Positions 1 to 5,523 of a DNA stretch of 8,814 nt are shown piece by piece. Each line of letters starts with the position of its first letter. Within the stretch, counting starts at the first letter, position 1. The stretch covers positions 1-8,814 of the forward strand of contig CAJBKH010000241.1 in the NCBI GenBank assembly GCA_903953615.1, written 5' to 3'. The notes under the pieces are model-generated. The model made no database searches and was not told where the DNA came from. It saw only the letters and a list, made by a program, of their open reading frames with translations. The DNA comes from an uncultured Bacteroidota bacterium (GTDB taxonomy: Bacteria; Bacteroidota; Bacteroidia; NS11-12g; UBA955). The position numbers and the translations under genes were made by a program.

Positions 1-359
1 CAAATTTTATCACCAAATTTTTTGAGCGTGAACGATTGAACAGATTTGCCTTCTAGCTCCGAAGGGATGCTTTGCACAGCCACAACATTCATATGCTTGT
101 CGAGTTTGTAAAGCACAAAGTCTGAAGACTTGGTATACGCCATCCAAATGAACATATAAGAAACATATTGCATTTCGTTGCGCTTAGAAATAATGTAATG
201 GTCGTTGCCCACCTTTAGCGCATTTTCAAAATCTACGGCCTCTCTATCTGCTTTTTTAATGGTGTAGATATCGCCCATTTTTTCCTTGATTAATCCTTTT
301 TCAGCAAATGAAATTTGAAGAGCGCTGAGGAGTAAAATTAAAATAAATATTTTTTTCAT
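1..359 (-). CDS. Secreted protein of unknown function, 3' end outside the window
   Basis: Reading leftward from an ATG at 359, 119 codons stay open to the window edge, so the C-terminus is missing. The protein begins MKKIFILILLLSALQISFAE, a typical signal peptide with two lysines, a hydrophobic core and a probable cut after Ala19, so export is likely. There is no lipobox cysteine. The mature part (about residues 20-119) mixes charged and aromatic residues, including WMAYTKSSDFVLYKLDKHMN, in a beta-rich pattern, and I do not recognise the family. It starts 6 nt after the stop of the upstream barrel-like gene, which points to one transcript and a shared envelope role. No Shine-Dalgarno sequence precedes the start. 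The signal peptide and close spacing support a real gene; the function is unknown. Confidence 0.8.
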   Translation of the reverse strand, partial: MKKIFILILLLSALQISFAEKGLIKEKMGDIYTIKKADREAVDFENALKVGNDHYIISKRNEMQYVSYMFIWMAYTKSSDFVLYKLDKHMNVVAVQSIPSELEGKSVQSFTLKKFGDKI

Positions 360-365
360 CGTGAA

Positions 366-1067
366 TTAAAATAAAAGGCCAAATACCATGTCAATACTCA
401 TGTTAACACCCGAGAAAGATTTGTTTTTATTCGATATCACCAGAGACGAAGTGCCTGAATATTTAGCGAAGGTGACGTCTTTATAAGAGTCGTTGTAATA
501 ACCGAAACCAGCTTCTACACCGAAGGCATAACACTTACGAAAATTTTGGTGACTGCCGAACATAAAGAACGATGAAAAGGAAGTGGCAGCCACTACTTTT
601 GTCCCCGATAGGTGCGTGGTGTACATATTTGTTTTATTGGTGCCATAGTAATTGCGCAAACCAATATAAAAGCCATTGTTCATTGTTTTTCCTGTAAGGT
701 ATAATTTGGGGTAAGCCAAATAACACATGCCATCGGTAGATTTACCTGGATCAATTTCTCCATCTAAATTCACAAACAATTGACGGGCAGTTGTGTTAAA
801 AGTGCCACTTGGAAAAAGTTGTAGATAAGCACCTACTTCCATGCCAAATTTTTTGGTAAAACGTCTTTCATAGCTCAGTCCGTAATGCCCTGCAAGTACT
901 CTGTTCATGCGAAAGCGCACTAAGTTTTTGACGTTCCCAATTTTACCATCGTCAAGAAATTTAGATAGGTTGCCTTTTACGGGCTGGTCGTTGGTGCCAT
1001 TGTTTTGTGCAAACCCCACATGGTAGGTGAACAACAAAAGAAGGATACTTAGTATTTTTTTGAACAT
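366..1067 (-). CDS. Small outer-membrane beta-barrel-like protein
   Basis: This 233-residue protein has a clear signal peptide (MFKKILSILLLLFTYHVGFA, cut before Gln21) and a short Asn/Gly-rich linker. From about residue 47 it shows alternating hydrophobic and polar strands with many Gly, Tyr and Phe residues (HYGLSYERRF, FGMEVGAYLQLF, GFYIGLRNYYG). It ends in VFGLLF, with the terminal aromatic residue expected of a strand inserted by the BAM complex. The NRVLAGHYGLSYERRF stretch resembles the first strands of DUF3575-like Bacteroidota barrels, but I am not sure of that family. The likely location is the outer membrane. The gene leads a transcript that continues 6 nt later into the secreted protein ending at 359. 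A TATATTTTG string at 1101-1109 on this strand is an imperfect -7 candidate. The role could be structural or transport; nothing identifies a ligand. Confidence 0.82.
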   Translation of the reverse strand: MFKKILSILLLLFTYHVGFAQNNGTNDQPVKGNLSKFLDDGKIGNVKNLVRFRMNRVLAGHYGLSYERRFTKKFGMEVGAYLQLFPSGTFNTTARQLFVNLDGEIDPGKSTDGMCYLAYPKLYLTGKTMNNGFYIGLRNYYGTNKTNMYTTHLSGTKVVAATSFSSFFMFGSHQNFRKCYAFGVEAGFGYYNDSYKDVTFAKYSGTSSLVISNKNKSFSGVNMSIDMVFGLLF

Positions 1068-1218
1068 CTATGCAATTTTACTCATAATAATCTAGTGTAA
1101 CAAAATATATAATTGTATGATAGCATGAAATCATATGAATGCCTGATATTAAAGATATTGTTTTTTAGTGGAATCCTGCTTATGCATTCACCATTCACTT
1201 GTTCAAGGATAGAAGCGG

Positions 1219-1247
1219 TTGTTTTAATACTTTATTTTGTACTTTTG
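1219..1247 (+). promoter_or_regulatory. Bacteroidota-type promoter for the kinase/DUF3037 pair
   Basis: TACTTTTG at 1240-1247 matches the Bacteroidota -7 consensus TAnnTTTG exactly. A TTG at 1219-1221 lies 18 bases upstream, within the usual spacing for the -33 element. Transcription would start near 1252-1256, leaving a leader of roughly 40 nt before the ATG at 1293. The match is read directly from sequence; activity is inferred. Confidence 0.6.
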
Positions 1248-1292
1248 CCAACAGCTGATAGGCCTTCGGTTTAATCAGTAAATTAATTTCCA

Positions 1293-2090
1293 ATGACTGC
1301 CAAAATTCCTCAACTCCGAACCGTGAATGTAACACGTTACATTGCGCCACTGCGCGAGGGAGGGTCGTTGCCTGCCTTGGCCGAAGCCGATGATGATTTT
1401 AAATACGTGTTAAAATTCAGAGGGTCGGGTCATGGTTCAAAAGCCTTGATTGCCGAATTGATAGGTGGCGAGTTGGCCCGTGTGTTGGGTTTGCGCATCC
1501 CTGAATTGGTGTTCGCCAATTTAGACGAAGCATTTGGTCAGGCCGAAGGCGATGAAGAAATACAAGATTTATTAAAGGCCAGTCAAGGGTTGAATTTGGC
1601 TTTGCATTTTTTAAGTGGTGCCATTACTTATGATCCTGTGGTAATGACCATCGATGAAGACCAAGCATCTGCCATTGTATGGCTCGATGCGTTTATTTTG
1701 AATGTCGATCGCACATTTAAAAACACGAATATGTTGATATGGCAAAAGCAATTGTGGCTCATCGACCATGGAGCCAGTTTGTATTTTCACCATTCGTGGA
1801 CCGATTGGGAAACACATGCCAAGAGTTCTTTTAAATTGGTAAAAGACCATGTGTTATTGCCACAAGCAAAAACCATTGAAGCCATCAACACAAAGTACAA
1901 AACCCTTTTAACCGACGATGTTTTAAAAGGCATCGTAGCCTTAATCCCTGAGGCGTGGTTGCATTGGGAAGGCAGTGATGAAACACCTGAAGAGATTAGA
2001 AACACTTATGCGAATTTTTTAATCATGCGATTAAAGCATTCCGATTTATTCACCAAAGAAGCACAGCATGCAAGCCAAACACATCTATGA
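1293..2090 (+). CDS. HipA-like protein kinase (HipA_2-type, short form)
   Basis: This 265-residue protein resembles the HipA-like family usually annotated 'HipA family kinase', a Ser/Thr kinase fold acting in the cytoplasm. REGGSLPAL (21-29) sits where the ATP-binding loop would be. YVLKFRG (38-44) supplies a candidate ATP-binding lysine, K41. AELIGGELARVLGLRIPE (54-71) matches the helix that carries the conserved Glu in HipA. LDAFILNVDRTFKNTNML (131-148) is the catalytic loop, with Asp139 and Asn144 spaced as in HipA D309 and N314. LWLIDHGASL (154-163) carries the metal-binding Asp158. All key residues are present, so it should be active. It lacks the roughly 100-residue N-terminal domain of classical HipA, and no HTH antitoxin gene is adjacent. 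The ATG has no Shine-Dalgarno sequence. Its last 23 nt overlap the DUF3037 gene, implying translational coupling. The substrate is unknown. Confidence 0.88.
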   Translation: MTAKIPQLRTVNVTRYIAPLREGGSLPALAEADDDFKYVLKFRGSGHGSKALIAELIGGELARVLGLRIPELVFANLDEAFGQAEGDEEIQDLLKASQGLNLALHFLSGAITYDPVVMTIDEDQASAIVWLDAFILNVDRTFKNTNMLIWQKQLWLIDHGASLYFHHSWTDWETHAKSSFKLVKDHVLLPQAKTIEAINTKYKTLLTDDVLKGIVALIPEAWLHWEGSDETPEEIRNTYANFLIMRLKHSDLFTKEAQHASQTHL

Positions 2091-2451
2091 ATATGCGGTA
2101 ATTCGCGTGTTGCCTGCGGTTGAGCGCGAGGAGTTCCTAAACATAGGACTGATATTGTTTTGCAAAAAAGCGAAATTTATTAAAGTGCATTTTGCTTTGA
2201 ATGAAAATAAATTGAAATTGTTTGCTCCGAAATTGGAGTTAGAGCAATTGCAAAAAAATCTAGAATCATTAGAAAAAATTGCGAATGGTGCAAAGGATGG
2301 TGGACCGATTGCCTTGCTAGATATTCCTTCGCGTTTTCGATGGTTAACTGCGGTGCGCAGTTCGTGCATACAGGTGTCGCGCCCGCATCCAGGATTGAGC
2401 GAAGACTTAGAAAAAACCGCTCAGCGTTTGTTCGAAGAAATGGTGCTCTAA
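2068..2451 (+). CDS. DUF3037 family protein, partner of the HipA-like kinase
   Basis: This 127-residue protein fits DUF3037 across its length. YEYAVIRVLPAVEREEFLNI (8-27) is the family's N-terminal signature, GGPIALLDIPSRFRWLTAVR (78-97) the central one, and a PHPGL segment follows near residue 106. Length is normal and no export signal is visible, so it should be cytoplasmic. The start is fixed by the signature: the ATG at 2068 lies just before it, inside the kinase gene, giving a 23-nt overlap in another frame. AAAGAAG at 2056-2062 is at best a weak ribosome-binding site. From memory, DUF3037 genes often lie directly beside HipA-like kinase genes, so it may regulate, scaffold or be phosphorylated by the kinase. 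That role is inference; I know of no assigned biochemical function for the domain. Confidence 0.88.
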   Translation: MQAKHIYEYAVIRVLPAVEREEFLNIGLILFCKKAKFIKVHFALNENKLKLFAPKLELEQLQKNLESLEKIANGAKDGGPIALLDIPSRFRWLTAVRSSCIQVSRPHPGLSEDLEKTAQRLFEEMVL

Positions 2452-2466
2452 ACAACGCTTTATTTG

Positions 2467-2490
2467 AAGCCACTGATTCACAGATTAAAT
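2467..2490 (+). repeat. Left copy of a 24-bp imperfect inverted repeat
   Basis: This copy reads AAGCCACTGATTCACAG followed by ATTAAAT. It matches the reverse complement of 3751-3774 at 22 of 24 positions. It starts 16 bp after the DUF3037 stop codon. Shorter relatives (CCACTGATGAAAT at 2508 and CCACAGATTAAAT at 2677) begin each copy of the tandem repeat. Confidence 0.7.
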
Positions 2491-2507
2491 ATCAATACCA
2501 ATTCATC

Positions 2508-2631
2508 CCACTGATGAAATTTAACGCTTAAGAATTTACTAAAGTGCTTCTTGTCCCGTAGGGACAAAACATCTGTAAAGTGTCACCTACCCAAAGCTTC
2601 AATATCTAGTAGGGATTATACTTATAACTAA
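2508..2631 (+). repeat. Hairpin-bearing repeat, copy A
   Basis: This is the first of two direct copies 169 bp apart. Positions 2517-2574 (58 bp) are identical to 2686-2743. The rest, to 2631, is similar but diverged. It contains one intact hairpin (2551-2567). At a second hairpin site (2604-2616) the left arm reads ATCTA instead of ATCCC, which destroys the stem. The layout of paired short GC-rich palindromes resembles REP/BIME elements. No transposase gene is in the window. Confidence 0.8.
2551..2567. repeat. Hairpin palindrome in copy A
   Basis: TTGTCCC and GGGACAA form a perfect 7-bp stem around a GTA loop. There is no T-run after it on the plus strand, so it is not a classical intrinsic terminator for the DUF3037 gene, although it is the first stable hairpin downstream. 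Confidence 0.8.
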
Positions 2632-2719
2632 GTTTTAACAAAAAGCGATAATAAGGTATCGGTCAGTCAACGAATACCACAGATTAAATTTAACGCTTAA
2701 GAATTTACTAAAGTGCTTC

Positions 2720-2736
2720 TTGTCCCGTAGGGACAA
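2720..2736. repeat. First hairpin palindrome in copy B
   Basis: It has the same 7-bp stem TTGTCCC/GGGACAA with a GTA loop as at 2551-2567, 169 bp further on. Confidence 0.8.
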
Positions 2737-2772
2737 AACATCTTTAAATTACGACCTAACCACTACCTCAAT

Positions 2773-2785
2773 ATCCCGTAGGGAT
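2773..2785. repeat. Second hairpin palindrome in copy B
   Basis: ATCCC and GGGAT pair around GTA. It is a shorter relative of the first hairpin, sharing the CCCGTAGGG core. The matching site in copy A has lost two bases of the left arm. Confidence 0.7.
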
Positions 2786-2885
2786 TATACTTATGACTAA
2801 TTATCACTAGTAAGCGTTAAAGCGTGAAAAAGACTTAGAAAAAACAAACTACTAATAAAGTACACAAGATTTCAGATTGATTTTA

Positions 2886-2901
2886 CTGTTATGTATAACA
2901 G
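2886..2901. repeat. Short hairpin next to the membrane-protein remnant
   Basis: CTGTTAT and ATAACAG form a perfect 7-bp stem with a 2-nt loop. It lies 11 nt past the stop of the minus-strand remnant and is followed on that strand by TAAAATC, so it could be a weak, decayed terminator of that former gene. Confidence 0.35.
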
Positions 2902-2912
2902 AGTAATAGTGC

Positions 2913-3164
2913 CTATGCTTTTTTCTTTTTTAAAAAAGTACTGAATAGTAAGCTTGTAATTGCAAGTATTAGAATAGGAGGGAAGAGGATGAAAATTTCA
3001 ATGCCGTATACAAGTCCAATAGATAGATATTTTAGGGCGTTGTTCAAGCAAGCAAGTTGCATTGCGTATGTCAACACATGGTTAAGTTTATAACAAATTT
3101 TATTGGTTTGCTCAATAAGGTCTACTCTTCTTGTTTGGATAAAGAAAATTTTACTTCTCGAAAG
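2913..3164 (-). pseudogene. Remnant: C-terminal tail of a membrane protein
   Basis: A minus-strand frame is open from the stop at 3165-3167 to a TAG at 2913-2915. It ends like a membrane protein: a hydrophobic span (YLSIGLVYGIEIFILFPPIL and following residues), a likely anchor of about 30 residues, then the basic tail FLKKKKA. The only in-frame ATG is at 3062, which would give 49 residues. The upstream part (VDLIEQTNKICYKLNHVLTY) also reads like ordinary protein, although no ATG precedes it, so the 5' part seems lost or replaced by repeat DNA. The arrangement recalls the C-terminus of DUF4349-type lipoproteins, but that is only a resemblance. It could instead be a genuine 49-residue membrane peptide or chance. 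Confidence 0.35.
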
Positions 3165-3220
3165 CTATCAGGATGGGCCCTATGGTTTGGTTGTATTTTG
3201 TAAATAATTTGTTGCGATGG

Positions 3221-3239
3221 AGCTTTGCCTTGCAAAGCT
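3221..3239. repeat. Hairpin AGCTTTGC/GCAAAGCT
   Basis: This is a perfect 8-bp stem with a CTT loop. It lies just before the first copy of the second repeat family and no gene uses it as a terminator. Confidence 0.6.
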
Positions 3240-3274
3240 GACTCTCTTACTTTAGCTTCGCTGCGACTTCGTGG

Positions 3275-3475
3275 TTTTGTGTGGTCAAAAAAGTAACAAA
3301 ACTTAGCCGAAGGCGTTCTCATGAGCGAAGCGAGTAAAAGCCTACCACGCATAGAAAATTTCACCTTGTCTTGCCGCGCATTCAACCCTTCATAGTCTGA
3401 CAAGATGAAAATTTTACGTCCCGATTTTTATCGGGATGGGCTCAACGCGCACGTCTCGCATTCGACTAATGTTCT
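3275..3475. repeat. Second repeat family, copy 1
   Basis: It aligns with 3520-3686. The most conserved parts are TTTTGTGTGG...CAAAAAAGTAAC at the start, ACCACGCATAGAAAATTTCA near 3344-3363 and a long identical block from the CCCTTCATAG near 3387 to the CGGGATGG at 3432-3439. Copy 1 carries about 35 extra bases (near 3301-3336), plus a one-base difference between 3364 and 3386. Inside, TTTCACCTTGTC (3359-3370) is nearly the reverse complement of GACAAGATGAAA, so part of the unit can fold on itself. The minus-strand open frame starting MSDYEG here is a product of the repeat, not a credible gene. Confidence 0.8.
3419..3436. repeat. Hairpin TCCCGAT/ATCGGGA in copy 1
   Basis: This is a 7-bp stem with a TTTT loop inside the conserved part of the repeat. 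The same hairpin is at 3630-3647. Confidence 0.75.
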
Positions 3476-3513
3476 GCCTTGAGAAATGGTTTCGCATAAA
3501 AACTAAGCTTTTA

Positions 3514-3541
3514 TTACTTTTTTGTGTGGGCAAAAAAGTAA
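3514..3541. repeat. 11-bp hairpin opening copy 2
   Basis: TTACTTTTTTG (3514-3524) and CAAAAAAGTAA (3531-3541) are perfect complements around a TGTGGG loop. Copy 1 keeps the right arm, but its left arm is altered (GTGGTTTTG). Confidence 0.75.
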
Positions 3542-3686
3542 CCAAAAAAGCCCACCACGCATAGAAAATTTCAATTGGTCTTCTCGCGCAGGCTCGCCCT
3601 TCATAGTCTGACAAGATGAAAATTTTACGTCCCGATTTTTATCGGGATGGACTCATCGCGCACGTCTCGCATTCGACTGAAGTTCT
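3520..3686. repeat. Second repeat family, copy 2
   Basis: This is the compact copy of the unit at 3275-3475, without the 35-base insert. It ends in the same CGCACGTCTCGCATTCGACT string followed by a variable triplet and GTTCT. A minus-strand frame starting MSDYEG again arises only from the repeated bases. Confidence 0.8.
3630..3647. repeat. Hairpin TCCCGAT/ATCGGGA in copy 2
   Basis: It is identical to the hairpin at 3419-3436: a 7-bp stem with a TTTT loop. Confidence 0.75.
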
Positions 3687-3750
3687 TTTTTTTGAAGTAG
3701 CATGTTTAATCATTCTCTGTTTTTTTTAATATTCTGTGAGATAAAGATGG

Positions 3751-3774
3751 ATTTCATCTGTGAATCTGTGGCTT
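3751..3774 (-). repeat. Right copy of the 24-bp imperfect inverted repeat
   Basis: Read on the minus strand it begins AAGCCACAGATTCACAGAT and continues GAAAT, matching 2467-2490 with two differences. The two copies face each other about 1.3 kb apart and enclose all of the repeat DNA between the DUF3037 gene and the lipoprotein terminator. Confidence 0.7.
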
Positions 3775-3796
3775 TTTTTTATCAAATTAGGGCGCA

Positions 3797-3826
3797 CAAA
3801 AAAAGCGCCCGAATAATCGGGCGCTT
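3797..3826 (-). terminator. Intrinsic terminator of the surface lipoprotein gene
   Basis: AAGCGCCCGA and TCGGGCGCTT form a perfect 10-bp stem (3803-3826) with a four-base loop. On the minus strand it is followed by seven T residues (3798-3804). It begins 35 nt after the lipoprotein stop codon. Confidence 0.92.
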
Positions 3827-3861
3827 CTTAATTTTATATGAAAAGAATACTACTTCTTTAA

Positions 3862-5340
3862 TTAGTAAGTCAAGTTTTGAGTGTTGAAGTTTGACCAAAC
3901 ATCAGACCAATCGTTTGAACCAAATGCACCTTTGAAACTTGTAGTGTTATTGAACCAAGTAGATAATTTAGCATCTGTAAATTTAGCACCACTTTGGGTT
4001 GAACCAGAGAATAAAGCCAAGTTAGGGTTTGCAGGGTAAGTACCACCAGAAACACCAGCTACTGTATTGAAGCCCATGATTAAAGTTGGCTCGATACCAG
4101 CATCAGCAAATGTTTTGGAGTAAACCAAAGTACCAGCAGTTGCTTGTGGATTGTTTAAAGTAAATACTGTGTTAGATTTAGTTGTTTTCCAGTAGGTAGA
4201 AACGTTAGCATCAGCAGCAGAACCAGCGAAGAATGCACGTTGAGATTTTCCTTTAACACCTGGGCAAACTAAGATATTGTTATCCAATACTGCAGCACCA
4301 CTTGTGTAGTTAGCTAAAGTGCCATCTAAGTTTAAACCAATTGGGTAACCTACGATAACAGAGTTAAATAAAGACAATTCAGTATTTCTTCTAAGGTGTA
4401 AAGCGTGTAAATAGTTGCCGCTGAAAGAAGCTTTAGCTGAATCGTAAACTGGACCTAATAAAGTTACGTTAGAGAATACAGCAGAAGTTTTAGGCGTTGC
4501 AGTTGAACCAGAAGCATCGTTATCAGATTCGAAACCGTTTGAACCAGATTGGTCAGCGTTGAAAGGGTCACGCATACCGATAGCGTATTGCACTTTACCA
4601 CTGAAACCGAAGTCAGTATCGAAATCATCATCCCAACCACCGAAAGCGATTAAGTGTGCACAATTAACAGTACCACCGAACCACTCGTAAGAATCGTCGC
4701 CACCGTAAGATATTTGAACGTAGTCAATAGTTGTACCATTACCAACTGCACCCATGGTTAAACCATTGGTTTCGTTGTTTGGAGTAATCGCGATACCAGC
4801 ATATTCAATACGTACATATTTTAAAACACCACTGTTATCGTTATCGTTAGCAGTACTTTGGAAAGTACCATAAGTAACTGCAGGTGTAATACCTTCGATA
4901 GCTGGTGAGTTTTGGTTGATGTTAGCTTTACCTAACATAACAATACCACCCCAGTCACCTTGTTCTCTAGCGCCTTTATCTTGGTTACTAGTAAAGATAA
5001 TTGGACTAGTAGCAGTACCATCAGCAATAATTTTTCCACCTGGCTTAACTACTAAAGTACCTTTAGAGCTTTTTTGGCCAAATAATTTAGTACCTGCAGG
5101 GATGGTTAAAACTGAACCACTCTCTATGAATACTTGACCAACAATTAGATATTTTTTAGTAGCATCTAATGATTGAGTAGCCAAAGAACCAGTTAATTCT
5201 GTGTAGATAGCTGGCGGTTGTGCAATAAATGTGTCAAATTTTGTAATGACCACTTCTTTAGTTATGGTTTTGGTACAAGAAGAGAATGTGAATGCAGCAA
5301 CTGTTGCAATAATTCCCAAGGTTAAAAATTTAAATTTCAT
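3862..5340 (-). CDS. Surface lipoprotein with beta-helix-like fold, partner of the TonB receptor
   Basis: This 492-residue protein has a lipoprotein signal peptide ending FSSC, so Cys22 should be lipidated. A short Thr/Lys/Val-rich linker leads to strand-turn repeats such as IESGSVLTIPAGTKLFG and LVVKPGGKIIADG (72-108), as in right-handed beta-helices. Then come DWGGI (129-133) and acidic Gly motifs: DNDNSGVLKYVRIEYAG (166-182), GGDDSYEWFGG (213-223) and WDDDFDTDFGFSG (236-248). These recur in a Bacteroidota surface-protein family that I know only as uncharacterised. Metal, perhaps calcium, binding is inferred from the acidic loops. Codon use is strongly biased (TTC, TAC, AAC and GGT preferred) compared with the receptor, suggesting high expression. 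The leader is A-rich (AACAAAAAAATAGTATG) with no Shine-Dalgarno. AACCTTTG at 5369-5376 is a one-off match to the -7 element. It is 183 nt downstream of the receptor gene and beyond a terminator, so it probably has its own promoter. Confidence 0.85.
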   Translation of the reverse strand: MKFKFLTLGIIATVAAFTFSSCTKTITKEVVITKFDTFIAQPPAIYTELTGSLATQSLDATKKYLIVGQVFIESGSVLTIPAGTKLFGQKSSKGTLVVKPGGKIIADGTATSPIIFTSNQDKGAREQGDWGGIVMLGKANINQNSPAIEGITPAVTYGTFQSTANDNDNSGVLKYVRIEYAGIAITPNNETNGLTMGAVGNGTTIDYVQISYGGDDSYEWFGGTVNCAHLIAFGGWDDDFDTDFGFSGKVQYAIGMRDPFNADQSGSNGFESDNDASGSTATPKTSAVFSNVTLLGPVYDSAKASFSGNYLHALHLRRNTELSLFNSVIVGYPIGLNLDGTLANYTSGAAVLDNNILVCPGVKGKSQRAFFAGSAADANVSTYWKTTKSNTVFTLNNPQATAGTLVYSKTFADAGIEPTLIMGFNTVAGVSGGTYPANPNLALFSGSTQSGAKFTDAKLSTWFNNTTSFKGAFGSNDWSDVWSNFNTQNLTY

Positions 5341-5467
5341 ACTATTTTTTTGTTTGATTTTTATAGTGCAAAGGTTGCTGCGCAGTGTTATGGTTATATT
5401 AATTCGGTTTTAAATAATGTTTATTGTTTGCTGTTTTATGTTATTGCAGCATTAATACATTTTGCAT

Positions 5468-5501
5468 AAAAAAAGCCGCTTGCATTGGTGCAAACGGCTT
5501 T
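5468..5501 (-). terminator. Intrinsic terminator of the TonB receptor gene
   Basis: On the minus strand AAAGCCGTTTGCA pairs with TGCAAGCGGCTTT around a CCAA loop, followed by seven T residues (5468-5474). One pair is G-U in minus-strand RNA but a C-A mismatch on the plus strand, which supports the minus direction. It starts 22 nt after the receptor stop. Leaky termination could also feed the lipoprotein gene. Confidence 0.88.
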
Positions 5502-5523
5502 CTTTGTTTTTGTGATTCAAAGT

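Larger units (their letters stand above)
2677..2800 (+). repeat. Hairpin-bearing repeat, copy B
   Basis: This second copy shares 58 identical bases with copy A (2686-2743). Both hairpins are intact here: one at 2720-2736 and one at 2773-2785. An 11-bp inverted repeat, TTTAACGCTTA at 2689-2699 and its complement at 2811-2821, brackets most of the copy. It therefore looks like the better-preserved unit. Confidence 0.8.
2689..2821. repeat. 11-bp inverted repeat bracketing copy B
   Basis: TTTAACGCTTA (2689-2699) and TAAGCGTTAAA (2811-2821) are perfect complements about 110 bp apart. In copy A the left end is intact (2520-2530), but the corresponding right end near 2629 reads TAAGTTTTAA, two bases different. 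This could mark the ends of a small non-autonomous mobile element. Confidence 0.5.
2452..3861. other. Gene-poor repeat island, about 1.4 kb
   Basis: No intact gene can be supported here. Open frames in it either start inside repeats (two minus-strand frames both begin MSDYEG because the DNA is duplicated) or run across a terminator. The contents in order are: the left copy of a 24-bp inverted repeat (2467-2490), two tandem copies of a hairpin-bearing repeat (2508-2631 and 2677-2800), a short hairpin (2886-2901), a decayed membrane-protein tail (2913-3164), two copies of a second repeat family (3275-3475 and 3520-3686), the right copy of the inverted repeat (3751-3774) and a terminator (3797-3826). 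The stretch 2851-2885 shows nothing recognisable. Confidence 0.75.

Noticed and set aside
2085..2473. Minus-strand frames opposite the DUF3037 gene
   Set aside because: They are antisense to a gene with a clear family match and show no signal or motif of their own.
2508..2800. A CRISPR array
   Set aside because: There are only two units, 169 bp apart, with a 58-bp identical core and similar flanks; repeat and spacer sizes do not fit and no cas gene is present.
3122..3614. Two minus-strand open frames beginning MSDYEG (3122-3403 and 3414-3614)
   Set aside because: Both starts lie in duplicated repeat DNA with hairpins, and the downstream sequences diverge by insertion without keeping protein similarity.
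3790..3824. GGGCGC at 3790-3795 as an antiterminator arm competing with the terminator
   Set aside because: On the minus strand it lies after the T-run, so it cannot affect termination of the lipoprotein gene; on the plus strand there is no gene to control.
3702..3887. Plus-strand open frame of 61 codons
   Set aside because: It runs through the inverted repeat and the minus-strand terminator into the 3' end of the lipoprotein gene, and its composition is unlike protein.
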